Assembly (NCBI GenBank): GCA_017450275.1
Contig: JAFSVD010000036.1
Span: 1-38,616, forward strand
DNA length: 38,616 nt
Source: Desulfovibrio sp.
GTDB lineage: Bacteria; Desulfobacterota; Desulfovibrionia; Desulfovibrionales; Desulfovibrionaceae
Direction: 5' to 3'
Of the stretch, positions 1 to 7,182 are shown piece after piece. The notes under the pieces were generated by a model, which was given only the letters and a program-made list of their open reading frames with translations, had not been told where the DNA came from and did no database searches. Made by a program: the position numbers and the translations under genes. Each line of letters opens with the position of its first letter. Position 1 is the first letter of the stretch.

Positions 1-430
1 CCATCGCTTTCGCTTGGCATACCACCCAAGACATACGTCTTGCTTCGTAGGTCACGGGTGAAGCTCCGCTGTACTCTGGGGAAACTTCCTCATAGTCTAT
101 CGAGAAGAATGTTGCCGTGGCTTGTTTTTTCCTCAAGCCACAGTGTGTCGAACCTCATGGAGTCTGCCAAGAGAGATCACTCTCCCCGAGTAAATCCCGC
201 AGACATAATTCCCTATACAAGAACCAGCTATTATACTCCAGATATTTTTTTAGGTAAAGGGTAGAGCTAGCTGTATACATAAGTGAATCCATCATGGTAA
301 ATTTGGGACGAAGAAGGATACCGGGAACCTAGTGGTCTATTTTATTCATATTGTAGAAAATTAGTTTCTAAGTGTTTTTTAGAATATAAAAAAATAGTTC
401 CCTAAAAACAACAATTTTTTTTGGGAGCTA
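1..430. other. Gene-poor leading stretch, origin unclear
   Basis: No gene can be named here. A minus-strand frame is open from the window edge to about base 154 and would encode a run containing DYEEVSPEY and TYEARRMSW. It could be the tail of a coding fragment cut by the edge, but I do not recognise it. From about 340 to 420 the DNA becomes very A+T-rich, with several A and T runs, unlike the rest of the window. The short plus-strand frame at 40-264 has no recognisable family and no clear ribosome site, so I did not call it. Together with the broken antitoxin next door this looks like decayed accessory DNA. Confidence 0.4.
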
Positions 431-645
431 TCAGTCATTTTTTTGTTGCAGGTTAAGCCACAGCTCAGGAGTGGTGTTAAAGGCACGGGAAAGGCGCAAG
501 GCCATGTCTACAGAGAGAGCGGCACGACCATTGAGAATGGCGGAGACTGCTATTCTAGACACGCCTATGCGCCGCCAAGGCAGACACACTCAAGCCAAGC
601 GGTTCGATATACAGGGAGGAGTATTTCGCGGCAAAGTATGCGCGG
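431..645 (-). pseudogene. HigA-type antitoxin relic (XRE family), frameshifted
   Basis: Read on the minus strand, the last 48 or so codons encode a typical HigA/VapI-type helix-turn-helix antitoxin: GVSRIAVSAILNGRAALSVD, then MALRLSRAFNTTPELWLNLQ, and a TGA at 433-431. The preceding piece, EPLGLSVSALA, belongs to the same fold but lies in another frame. The switch falls at about 571-577, where one base too many (or two too few) breaks the gene. Further upstream the expected start of the domain (HPG..L type) is recognisable only at the DNA level, so a second lesion lies near 610-640. No HigB toxin gene is visible upstream, where the tRNA-Ser terminator sits. The protein is therefore probably not made. 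Family recognition is from memory of the HigA pattern. Confidence 0.7.
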
Positions 646-671
646 GCGGACGCGTTCAAGTAATTTGAAGA

Positions 672-710
672 CAAAAACGGTGGGTCACAGCTTTGCTGCA
701 ACCCACCGTC
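672..710 (-). terminator. Rho-independent terminator of tRNA-Ser
   Basis: On the minus strand ACGGTGGGT (709-701) pairs perfectly with ACCCACCGT (685-677), with a further CAGC/GCTG helix in the loop, followed by a T run. It lies 13 bases after the CCA end of tRNA-Ser. Confidence 0.85.
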
Positions 711-722
711 TTAAGTAATTTC

Positions 723-817
723 TGGCGGAGAGAGAGGGATTTGAACCCTCGATACAGGTTTAAGCCCGTATACTCGCTTAGCAGGCGAGCTCCTTCGGCC
801 AACTCGGACATCTCTCC
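723..817 (-). tRNA. tRNA-Ser (anticodon GCU)
   Basis: The 95-base minus-strand sequence starts GGAGAGA and ends TCTCTCC-G-CCA, giving a perfect 7-bp acceptor stem with CCA encoded in the DNA. The anticodon arm is CTCGC-CTGCTAA-GCGAG, so the anticodon is GCU (serine AGC/AGU codons). A long variable arm (TATACGGGC...CCTGTA) is the class II shape expected for serine, and the T arm reads GAGGGTTCAAATCCCTC. It has its own promoter and terminator. tRNA-Ser genes are frequent integration sites, which fits the decayed DNA on its 3' side, although I could not identify a repeated att sequence. Confidence 0.97.
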
Positions 818-847
818 AGAATTTGATCGAAACGACGTAATGACTTT

Positions 848-876
848 CTTGTACAGACCTTGCCCCGCTCTGTCAA
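848..876 (-). promoter_or_regulatory. Sigma-70 promoter for tRNA-Ser
   Basis: The minus strand carries TTGACA (876-871), exactly 17 bases, then TACAAG (853-848), ending 30 bases before the tRNA 5' end. The -35 box is perfect and the -10 box is fair. Confidence 0.65.
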
Positions 877-987
877 GCGTTTCCTGAAGAAGGAGATTCG
901 TGGCTGCAAGAGGGTGAGCAGCTTAGCAAAACAAGAAGAGATTGCACCGAACCCGGTTTTGACGTAGAATTCGGCATATGGTTGAGC

Positions 988-1027
988 CAAAAAAACGCAA
1001 GCTCGCATTGCGTTTTTCCTTTTTTTT
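988..1027. terminator. Terminator-like hairpin between tRNA-Ser and flhF
   Basis: AAAAACGCAA (991-1000) and TTGCGTTTTT (1008-1017) form a perfect 10-bp stem with a 7-base loop, followed on the plus strand by more T residues. It could work in either direction. No gene ends just before it on either strand, so it may insulate the flhF promoter or be left over from a lost gene. Confidence 0.55.
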
Positions 1028-1042
1028 AGGAAATCGCGCCAA

Positions 1043-1058
1043 AGGCATATTTTTTGCA
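1043..1058 (+). promoter_or_regulatory. Candidate sigma-54 promoter of the flagellar operon
   Basis: GGCA at 1044-1047 and TTGCA at 1054-1058 place GG and GC exactly 10 bases apart, as required for -24/-12 elements. The match to TGGCAC-N5-TTGCA is good except for the first T and the C and G after GGCA. The predicted start point (about 1069) lies 40 bases before flhF. Sigma-54 control of flhF-type flagellar genes is common in polar flagellates. No enhancer-binding activator gene is in the window. Confidence 0.45.
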
Positions 1059-1108
1059 TTTCAATAGTATGCTGGACGACTGCGCGGTAAACTCGTCAGG
1101 ACAGTTGC

Positions 1109-2194
1109 ATGCAGGTAAAGACCTTTACAGGTTCTTCTTCTGGGGAAGTGATAGCACAGGTTAAAGCCGAAATGGGGCCTGATGCCGTTATTCTTGGAAA
1201 CAGAACCTATCGTAAAAACGGAGTTATCTGCCACGAAATAACCGCCGGTCTCGATCGCAACACCCAACCAACGCCCCAGACAACGGATTTCTCGGGCTTT
1301 GGGAATGGTGGCTGGGGAGACTGGCAAAAAGACTGGCTTAAAATCAAGGAACAACTCTATGCCCTCATGCGCCCGGCCATCCAAATGTCCCGGCTCACGC
1401 CTAGGCAACGGGTTGCTCTCGAATACCTGCAACGGGAGGGGGTGTCTGATTCCGTATCCCTTGATCTCTATAACCGCCTCCTCGCCAATCCTGGCTCCTC
1501 TATTCTTGAATGCCTCTGCGAAATGGTGCATGTCAAACCCTTTGGCATTGAGGAATGGCCCCAACACATCCATCTTTTTACCGGTCCCTTTGGGAGCGGA
1601 AAAACGAGCACAGCTCTGCGCTTTGCCCTGTATTTGCGCAAATGCGATCCTTCAATCCGCCTGGCATTCGTCAATACCGACTGTCTGAGGGGCAACGGAC
1701 GCCTTTTGCTCAGGCATTGGGCAGAACTCTCCAACTTCATCTACCTTGAGGCGGCTGATGAAGCAACGATGCAAACCATCATCGAAAAAAGTGCGGCCGT
1801 TGATCTCTTGTTTATCGACACCCAAGGTCTTGCGAGAGGGCAGAATCTCCGCACCTATACGGCCAACCTCGGCCTCGATGCCAAAAAAAATATCGCTGTG
1901 CATCTCACCTTTTCACCGTTTAGCAATGCCCTGCAAACACAAGAATTCATCCAACGCTATACCACACCATTTCCGACTAGTCTGGTCTGGACAAAATTGG
2001 ATGAAGCGGTCAGTTTTGGCACGCTAGTCAATGTCTCCAATGAGGCAAACTTGCCAATATCTGCCCTTTCCTATGGAGCTGAACTTCAGGACAGTTTTAC
2101 GCCAGCCACTGAGCCCTTGGTATGGCGCCTGGTTTTTAAGCGACAGATTCCTGGCCATGAGGCCGCAATGAATCCCCCGCGGAGTACAAGATGA
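1109..2194 (+). CDS. flhF: Flagellar placement GTPase FlhF
   Basis: FlhF is an SRP-family GTPase that sets the position, and with FlhG the number, of polar flagella at the cell pole. The 361-residue protein opens with the family start MQVKTFTG. It has a variable linker and helical N domain up to about residue 150, then the G domain: P-loop GPFGSGKTST (about 159-168), G3-like DLLFIDTQG, and TKLD for guanine recognition, followed by the expected G-A-E-L-type ending. ATG 1109 is preceded by AGGA. The stop overlaps the flhG start (ATGA at 2191-2194), so the two are translationally coupled. flhA, often the gene before flhF, is absent here; tRNA-Ser and decayed DNA occupy that place. Confidence 0.93.
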   Translation: MQVKTFTGSSSGEVIAQVKAEMGPDAVILGNRTYRKNGVICHEITAGLDRNTQPTPQTTDFSGFGNGGWGDWQKDWLKIKEQLYALMRPAIQMSRLTPRQRVALEYLQREGVSDSVSLDLYNRLLANPGSSILECLCEMVHVKPFGIEEWPQHIHLFTGPFGSGKTSTALRFALYLRKCDPSIRLAFVNTDCLRGNGRLLLRHWAELSNFIYLEAADEATMQTIIEKSAAVDLLFIDTQGLARGQNLRTYTANLGLDAKKNIAVHLTFSPFSNALQTQEFIQRYTTPFPTSLVWTKLDEAVSFGTLVNVSNEANLPISALSYGAELQDSFTPATEPLVWRLVFKRQIPGHEAAMNPPRSTR

Positions 2195-3003
2195 GTGGGA
2201 ATTTACCCTTGGTCTTTTCTGTGACGTCTGGCAAAGGCGGCGTCGGAAAAACAAATATATCGGTCAATTTAGCGTATAACCTTGTGCAATTGGGCAAACG
2301 CGTCACTCTCATTGATTCGGATCTTGGTCTGGCAAATGTCGATGTTGTCTTGGGATTGACCCCCCACAAGAACCTCTTCCATCTTTTTAACGAAGATGCC
2401 AAGTTGAGCGACATCCTTTTCCCAACGCCCTATGGCTTTTCAATCCTTCCAGCCTCCTCTGGCATGAGCGAAATGCTGTCGCTTTCAACAGGGCAAAAGT
2501 TGGAACTGCTCGAAGCGGTCGATGAACTCGAAGACGCTGTTGATGTGCTGATCATCGATACAGGGGCTGGAATCAGCGACAATGTGCTGTATTTTAACAT
2601 GGCGGTTCAAGAGCGTATCGTCGTGATGACCACAGAGCCGACCTCGCTCACCGATGCCTATGCCCTGATCAAGGTGCTCAAGATGAACCACGGGGTTGAG
2701 CATTTCCAGATCTGCATGAACATGACGCCTGATGTCAAAACAGCCAAGGACATGTTCAGCAGACTCTATCAGGCCTGTGACCATTTTCTCGAAGGCGTGT
2801 CCCTTGATTTGGCGGGTATTATTCCCCGCGACCCGTTCGTGCGCAAAGCGATCATCAAGCAAAAGCCCTTCTCCGCTGAAGATCCCTCCTCTCCTGCCTC
2901 TGTGGGAGTCAGAGACTTGGCTGAGAAGATCGCAGGCTGGGAAGTTCCCGAACTCCTCGACGGCAACATCAAATTTTTCTGGAAAAAGCTGCTCTTTCAT
3001 TAA
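2191..3003 (+). CDS. flhG: Flagellar number regulator FlhG (MinD-like ATPase)
   Basis: FlhG (also called FleN, YlxH or MinD2) is a membrane-cycling ATPase that counters FlhF and restricts flagellar number. The 270-residue protein has the deviant Walker A motif KGGVGKT (about 15-21), switch I with DSDLGLANVDV just after it, and switch II IIDTGAG. LANVD is characteristic of the flagellar branch rather than the division MinD. There is no FleQ-type regulator beside it. The start overlaps the flhF stop, and 49 bases separate it from fliA, so it sits inside one operon. Its C-terminal end, FFWKKLLFH, is basic and hydrophobic and could be the membrane-targeting helix. Confidence 0.93.
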   Translation: MSGNLPLVFSVTSGKGGVGKTNISVNLAYNLVQLGKRVTLIDSDLGLANVDVVLGLTPHKNLFHLFNEDAKLSDILFPTPYGFSILPASSGMSEMLSLSTGQKLELLEAVDELEDAVDVLIIDTGAGISDNVLYFNMAVQERIVVMTTEPTSLTDAYALIKVLKMNHGVEHFQICMNMTPDVKTAKDMFSRLYQACDHFLEGVSLDLAGIIPRDPFVRKAIIKQKPFSAEDPSSPASVGVRDLAEKIAGWEVPELLDGNIKFFWKKLLFH

Positions 3004-3052
3004 GCCGTCCATCCTCCAAGGATTTCTCGAACGCTCAACAGGGGGGACGTTC

Positions 3053-3823
3053 ATGAAACAAGGCGCTGCCCAAGACCGTGATTCCTCACCTTGGGAACTC
3101 TTTGAGCAAGGGAAAATTCCTTGGAACGCGTTCTCTCACAAAGAGCAGGAAGCCATTGTTCGGCATTATGCCCCTAAAATCCGATTTCTCGCCCTTCGTC
3201 TAAAGACAAAAGTTCCGCCATCTGTTCAGCTCAATGAATTGTTCAGTGCCGGCTCTCTTGGCCTCCTCGAAGCCCTTGTCAAATACCGGCCATCCAAGGA
3301 AAATCGCTTTGAGACCTTTGCTGAAAACCGCATCAAAGGGGCTATGCTCGATGAGCTCAGAAACCGGGACTGGTACCCACGCCCACTCAGGCAAAGGGTA
3401 CGCCTTTTAGAGGAAACCATCCACGCCTTTGAAATGGCGCAAGGCCGCAAGCCAAACGAACAGGAACTCTTGAAAAGTACGCAATTGTCTGTCGCTGAAA
3501 TCCGCGAGGGGCTTGAGGCTCTTGAAAATCAAACCTGGCTCACGCTCGATGATCTTGAAGGTTGCATGGCCGATGGCCATATTTCCAGCGATAGCTCGAT
3601 CTTTGAGCAGATAGCCAGAAAGGAATTGATCGACAAACTGATTCCTCTGATCGATAAGCTTGAGGAGCGCGAAAAACTCATCCTCTCCCTCTACTATACC
3701 GAGGGCATGAGCATGCGGGAATGCGCGGCCATTCTCGGTCTCTCCGAAGGCAGAGTCTCCCAGCTCCATTCTCTGGCTCTCAAGCAACTCAGGCACGATT
3801 TTTTCCACGCAAAAGCATTGTAA
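3053..3823 (+). CDS. fliA: Flagellar sigma factor FliA (sigma-28)
   Basis: FliA directs RNA polymerase to late flagellar promoters. The 256-residue protein shows region 2 (NELFSAGSLGLLEALVKY, then FETFAENRIKGAMLDELRN), region 3 (GRKPNEQELLKSTQLSVAEI) and a region 4 helix-turn-helix (MSMRECAAILGLSEGRVSQL). RDWYPRPLRQ fits the linker typical of FliA/WhiG. I chose ATG 3053 because GGGGGGA lies just upstream and because the family starts with a short tail; the same frame is open much further upstream inside flhG but lacks sigma-factor sequence there. No anti-sigma FlgM gene is seen nearby. Confidence 0.93.
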   Translation: MKQGAAQDRDSSPWELFEQGKIPWNAFSHKEQEAIVRHYAPKIRFLALRLKTKVPPSVQLNELFSAGSLGLLEALVKYRPSKENRFETFAENRIKGAMLDELRNRDWYPRPLRQRVRLLEETIHAFEMAQGRKPNEQELLKSTQLSVAEIREGLEALENQTWLTLDDLEGCMADGHISSDSSIFEQIARKELIDKLIPLIDKLEEREKLILSLYYTEGMSMRECAAILGLSEGRVSQLHSLALKQLRHDFFHAKAL

Positions 3824-3887
3824 ATCCATGGAGACCAGGCACAGGCATCGCAAATTGTGGGTGCGTATTGTGCATGGTCTTTATTGC

Positions 3888-3893
3888 TATAAT
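3888..3893 (+). promoter_or_regulatory. Possible -10 box before cheY
   Basis: The 200-base gap between fliA and cheY has a perfect TATAAT in an A+T-rich patch, but no convincing -35 at normal spacing. cheY may therefore also be transcribed on its own. This is a weak call. Confidence 0.25.
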
Positions 3894-4025
3894 TGAGATT
3901 TTTTCTAGAATATTTGAAGATAGACGAAGAATGACAAAACAATCAAAGAATGCTACCATAGCCATGCACAAGAAGATAAACGATCGCCTCAAGCGATTGC
4001 CGTATTCACCACGAGGAGTCTGTCC

Positions 4026-4406
4026 ATGCCATTCAACCCCAATATGCGTGTCCTGATCGTTGACGATTTTTCTACTATGCGCCGCATTGTCCGCAATATT
4101 CTTCGGCAGCTCGGCATTGCGAATGTCGTGGAAGCGGACGACGGCACCACAGCCTGGGATATCTTAAACAGGGAAAAAATCGACTTTATTGTTTCTGACT
4201 GGAATATGCCGAAAATGCCTGGCATCGATTTGCTTCGCAAAGTCCGTGCCTCAGAACAGTTTGCCGATCTTCCCTTCCTCATGGTTACTGCAGAAGCCCA
4301 GCAGGAAAACATCATTGAAGCTGTGCAGGCCAAGGTGTCCAACTATATCGTCAAACCCTTTACCGCTGACACCTTGAAGCAGAAAATCGACAAAATATTC
4401 CCCTAA
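4026..4406 (+). CDS. cheY: Chemotaxis response regulator CheY
   Basis: Single-domain receiver of 126 residues that, when phosphorylated by CheA, binds the flagellar switch. The acidic pair D13-D14, phosphoacceptor D58 (in VSDWNMP), the T in MVTAEAQ and K in YIVKPF are all present. The SDWNMPKM signature and STMRRIVRN are those of CheY proper rather than of other receivers. ATG 4026 follows the ribosome site GAGGAG. A CheZ gene is not next door. It is followed by a hairpin and then fliL, so it belongs to the flagellar operon or a sub-operon. Confidence 0.93.
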   Translation: MPFNPNMRVLIVDDFSTMRRIVRNILRQLGIANVVEADDGTTAWDILNREKIDFIVSDWNMPKMPGIDLLRKVRASEQFADLPFLMVTAEAQQENIIEAVQAKVSNYIVKPFTADTLKQKIDKIFP

Positions 4407-4435
4407 CAGACAGACTGTGCAATTGCGGTTGTTTG

Positions 4436-4470
4436 AGCATGTCCTGGTGACATGCTTTCCCTTTTTATTG
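4436..4470 (+). terminator. Hairpin between cheY and fliL
   Basis: AGCATGTC (4436-4443) and GACATGCT (4449-4456) form a perfect 8-bp stem with a 5-base loop, followed by TTCCCTTTTT. It could be a partial terminator that lowers fliL expression relative to cheY, or protect the cheY mRNA end. Confidence 0.5.
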
Positions 4471-4487
4471 CCGAAGGAATATGAGCT

Positions 4488-5192
4488 ATGTCTCAGAGCA
4501 GCGAGACTACCCAAGTCAAGGAAGCAGAAGCCAATCCAAGCGTTCAGGTGGCATCGGGTACTCTGCCTGCCGAAGTCAGTAAGAAAGCCAAAAAAGTCGA
4601 ACTTGATATTGAGGATGCTCCCTTCCTCAAAGAAAGCGAACCGCAGCAACAAACGGAACCAACGGAAGGAGGCGAGCAGGCAGAAGAAGGCCAAGCGGCT
4701 GATCCCAAAAAATCCAAACGCAAGAAAATTCTGCTCATAGCCGGAGCAGCCGCAGTTGTTCTGATAGCAGGAGCCGCCGGTGCTTGGTGGTTTTTCGGAG
4801 GCGCTGAACAGCCACCGCCCCCTCCCGTTGCCGAAGAGAAGCCTGAAGTTATTGTTGTGCCGTCAAAACTCCAGCCGGTCGTCAACCCCGATATTGTCAA
4901 GGAATTTGATCGATTCATCGTTCCCCTGGGGGATACGGTGGAATCAACGAAATTCCTGGTGTGCAAATTTTCTACTGTGACCAAGAATCCCTCGCTTGAG
5001 ATCGAACTCGACCAAAAGAAGATCACCTTGCGGGATTCTATCTATTATTATTTGCGCAACAAAACCTACGACTATCTTCTTGATCCCGCCAATGGCCCTG
5101 AAATCAAAAAAGAACTCGTCACGCTGTTGAACGATTATCTGTCCTCTGGAAAACTAGAGGATGTGCTCCTCGATACCTATCTTGGTCATTAA
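4488..5192 (+). CDS. fliL: Flagellar basal body-associated protein FliL
   Basis: FliL is an inner-membrane protein around the stator that supports motor torque. The 234-residue protein has a long acidic and glutamine-rich cytoplasmic head (about 1-80), a basic stretch, one membrane segment (about 83-104, KILLIAGAAAVVLIAGAAGA followed by WWFFGG), a proline-rich spacer and a periplasmic domain. That domain contains RFIVPLGD and ends with LLDTYLGH; the family usually has similar short hydrophobic ends. The head is longer than in most FliL proteins. ATG 4488 lies just downstream of AAGGAATATGAG; an in-frame alternative close by cannot be excluded. Confidence 0.85.
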   Translation: MSQSSETTQVKEAEANPSVQVASGTLPAEVSKKAKKVELDIEDAPFLKESEPQQQTEPTEGGEQAEEGQAADPKKSKRKKILLIAGAAAVVLIAGAAGAWWFFGGAEQPPPPPVAEEKPEVIVVPSKLQPVVNPDIVKEFDRFIVPLGDTVESTKFLVCKFSTVTKNPSLEIELDQKKITLRDSIYYYLRNKTYDYLLDPANGPEIKKELVTLLNDYLSSGKLEDVLLDTYLGH

Positions 5193-5207
5193 TCCGGAGG
5201 CGAGCAC

Positions 5208-5531
5208 ATGAGCGTCAATACAACGATTGCCGTTCTCTATGCACAAACTGGCCTTGGCACCCAGTTTGCCCATACTGCTGCTGTTACTCCCCACGCGCAG
5301 GCAGCCATGTCGCGCGTGCTGGCCTTGGAAACAGCCAAGCAGGAGCAGCAAACCGTTGAAAAAAGCTCCAAAAGCGAAAATAAAGGCATTGCAAAAGATG
5401 GCCATAACAAAAACGAAGCCAACTTCGCAGGGCAACGAGGAGAGCGCCAAGAACCTGACGATGTCTTTGACGAAAACGATATTTTTTGTACCGATCCCTA
5501 TTCTGGGAATTTATTAAATGTTAAAATATGA
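5208..5531 (+). CDS. Small protein of the flagellar operon, unknown function
   Basis: The 107-residue product is hydrophilic, with an alanine/threonine-rich first third, a lysine/glutamate-rich centre and an acidic end finishing NLLNVKI. No membrane segment, signal peptide or motif is visible, and I do not recognise the family. A strong ribosome site (CCGGAGGCG) precedes ATG 5208. Its end overlaps the next start (ATGTTAAAATATGA region), so it is translated with its neighbours. Position between fliL and the DUF2802-like gene points to a role in flagella or in their regulation, but that is only context. Confidence 0.65.
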   Translation: MSVNTTIAVLYAQTGLGTQFAHTAAVTPHAQAAMSRVLALETAKQEQQTVEKSSKSENKGIAKDGHNKNEANFAGQRGERQEPDDVFDENDIFCTDPYSGNLLNVKI

Positions 5532-5956
5532 ATACAACATTTTTGTTTTTTCTGCTGCTTTGTTCATCGATCATTGAGCTTCTTGTGCTTCTCGGTGTCT
5601 TCTTTTTCTATCTCCGTTTGAAAAAATCAGAAAGTCTGATGCACATGCTGCAGGACAATCAAGCCAAACTCTTAGCTCGCATCGAAACAAACGCCAGGCT
5701 TGAACGCGAAGTGGTCGAATCCTTTGCCCAGCGGCAAATAGAACTGGAAGAACTGAACACCAAACTCGAAGATCGAGCGCAATCGCTCAGACGCCTTCTC
5801 GAACAAGCGGAAGGCATAACCCGATCGCCGCAGTTTTTGCGGGAAATCATTTTAAATGGGCGGAAAAAAGGCCAAACCGTCCAGCAGATAGCCAAGAACG
5901 CCGGCTTAAGCGTGGACGAGGTGCAATTGATTCTTGCCCAAAACCTTCCAGAGTAA
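5528..5956 (+). CDS. DUF2802-like membrane-anchored coiled-coil protein
   Basis: The 142-residue protein has one N-terminal membrane helix (about 4-28), a long coiled coil (about 35-100, with E/R-rich heptads), and a small helix-turn-helix-like end: RKKGQTVQQIAKNAGLSVDE then VQLIL. That combination is the pattern I know as DUF2802, found near flagellar and chemotaxis genes in several proteobacteria; its function is not established. ATG 5528 overlaps the previous gene's stop. It is the last gene of the operon, followed at once by a strong terminator. Confidence 0.65.
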   Translation: MNTTFLFFLLLCSSIIELLVLLGVFFFYLRLKKSESLMHMLQDNQAKLLARIETNARLEREVVESFAQRQIELEELNTKLEDRAQSLRRLLEQAEGITRSPQFLREIILNGRKKGQTVQQIAKNAGLSVDEVQLILAQNLPE

Positions 5957-5988
5957 AAAAAAACTCCTCAATGAGGAGTTTTTTTTTA
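5955..5988. terminator. Bidirectional terminator between convergent genes
   Basis: ACTCCTCA and TGAGGAGT form a perfect stem with almost no loop, flanked by an A run on the left and a T run on the right. It can end both the flagellar operon (plus) and the TraT-like gene (minus). Confidence 0.85.
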
Positions 5989-5994
5989 CGCAAA

Positions 5995-6591
5995 CTACCG
6001 CTCAAGGGCTTGTGTCATATGGCTGAGAACAATTTCAGAAAATCGATGCACAAAGGGATCTGTGAGGGTGTTTTCCCGGTTTTTGGCGCAAAAGCCTATG
6101 CGCATAGTGCTTGAGGAGAGCGTCAGCCGTTGAGAAATATTTTTGAGCATAAGCTGGGTATCGTCTTTTGCAACCGGCACTTCGCGAATGACGAGCAAAA
6201 GATCGGCCACCACGCCAAAATTCTTTGTGCCGCCAATACTGCTCTTCTCATCATAGCCTCTGTCCACAGCCTCTCTGAGCGCACTCTCATCGGCGATCCC
6301 GCCAAAGACAAGAGTGGCCTGAAGGATGCAGTCCGCAGAACTTGGCTGACTGGTCAAGGTAAAGTCAAGCTCGCGGGCTTTTTTTTGCAACGCCCGCTCC
6401 AAAGGCTTAGCATAGGGAGTGCCTTGGATACTCACATAGAGGGTTGGGTGTTCCAAGGGTACCCGGCATTTGGTGAAATGCCCGTTTGCAAAGGAAAGAA
6501 CATCCCCACGGCTTTGCACGGGGCTCCCAAACACGCCTATCAACACCAAACAAAGACAGAAGAGCAGGGTAAGCCTAGACCATATATGCAT
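5995..6591 (-). CDS. Exported protein, TraT-like
   Basis: The 198-residue protein starts with a clear signal peptide (hydrophobic residues 6-22, likely cleavage after QSRG or nearby); there is no lipobox cysteine. The mature part has the TraT pattern: TLYVSIQGT (compare TVYVQV in TraT), a two-helix stretch, ADCILQATLVFGG (compare YMLQANVL), an alanine/glycine-containing loop, then VVADLLLVIRE. TraT is a surface lipoprotein of conjugative plasmids linked to surface exclusion and serum resistance; chromosomal relatives have no proven role. This copy lacks the lipid anchor and the glycine-rich transmembrane stretch of TraT, so its function may differ. The gene stands alone, convergent to the flagellar operon. 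Confidence 0.5.
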   Translation of the reverse strand: MHIWSRLTLLFCLCLVLIGVFGSPVQSRGDVLSFANGHFTKCRVPLEHPTLYVSIQGTPYAKPLERALQKKARELDFTLTSQPSSADCILQATLVFGGIADESALREAVDRGYDEKSSIGGTKNFGVVADLLLVIREVPVAKDDTQLMLKNISQRLTLSSSTMRIGFCAKNRENTLTDPFVHRFSEIVLSHMTQALER

Positions 6592-6687
6592 AGATCACCA
6601 TATATCCTAACTGCTACTCACGATGGGAAGCATGCGCTCACCTCGTGGTTTATTTCATTCACATTGGAGAAAATCCACGGCCGCAGA

Positions 6688-6879
6688 TCATTCCCAGTTC
6701 CTCCAGCCGATTAGTACATCTTCCGGCTGAGGAATTGGGGAGAACCTGAATCCGTCATTCGTGGCCTCGGAATCCACGAAGATATGGGTACAATGCACAG
6801 GACGAAACACAGCACCATGGATGCTACCATACGTGCTGGTAGCCTTGTCATAGACTGCCCAGAGTTCCCAGCTTGGCAT
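6688..6879 (-). CDS. Short hypothetical ORF, possible gene remnant
   Basis: A 63-residue minus-strand frame with protein-like composition: MPSWELWAVYDKATSTYGS at the start and PIPQPEDVLIGWRNWE at the end. The same frame is also open for a stretch upstream beyond an in-frame TAA near 6900 (reading RMRVEMKCGTTG-stop), so this may be the tail of a longer decayed gene. No good ribosome site precedes the ATG. I recognise no family. It lies in a 590-base gap between the TraT-like gene and topA. Confidence 0.35.
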   Translation of the reverse strand: MPSWELWAVYDKATSTYGSIHGAVFRPVHCTHIFVDSEATNDGFRFSPIPQPEDVLIGWRNWE

Positions 6880-7010
6880 CACCGATAGGGACGAACGCTT
6901 GCCTTACCCTGTCGTGCCACACTTCATCTCAACCCGCATCCGCCCTGGGCAGGTGCGTGTTATGTGTTTCTATTTTCCTGTGACACTCGTGGTGGATGCA
7001 AAGAAAGTGG

Positions 7011-7045
7011 TTTTTTGGGGCACAATGAGCAGTGTGCCCAAAAAA
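7011..7045. other. Long hairpin upstream of topA
   Basis: TTTTTTGGGGCACA and TGTGCCCAAAAAA pair over 13 bp (one extra G bulged) around the 8-base loop ATGAGCAG. The T run is on the 5' side on both strands, so it is not a standard terminator. It sits about 140 bases before topA and could be a protein-binding palindrome or a supercoiling-sensitive cruciform. This is a structural observation only. Confidence 0.5.
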
Positions 7046-7182
7046 GCCGGGTCAAATTCTGGATGGGCGGGGGGCATTCAGCCAAAAATCCCTGTTCAGA
7101 CATTTTCCAAAAGTCTTCAATCTTGCAAAAGAGGGCGTTCCCTGTCATAGGAGGGGGACAAAAAACGACCGCGAGGTGCAGC

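Noticed and set aside
40..264. Plus-strand frame at the window start
   Set aside because: Basic, serine-rich composition with no family, no ribosome site, in decayed DNA.
723..817. tRNA-Ser 3' end duplicated as an att site at the left edge
   Set aside because: No copy of the tRNA 3' end was found in bases 1-720, so island borders cannot be drawn from this window.
1061..1740. Minus-strand frames opposite flhF
   Set aside because: They are antisense to a clear, complete FlhF and have no domain of their own.
3930..4056. Short plus-strand peptide upstream of cheY (MTKQSKNATIAMHKK...)
   Set aside because: No ribosome site, overlaps the cheY start, no known family; could be chance.
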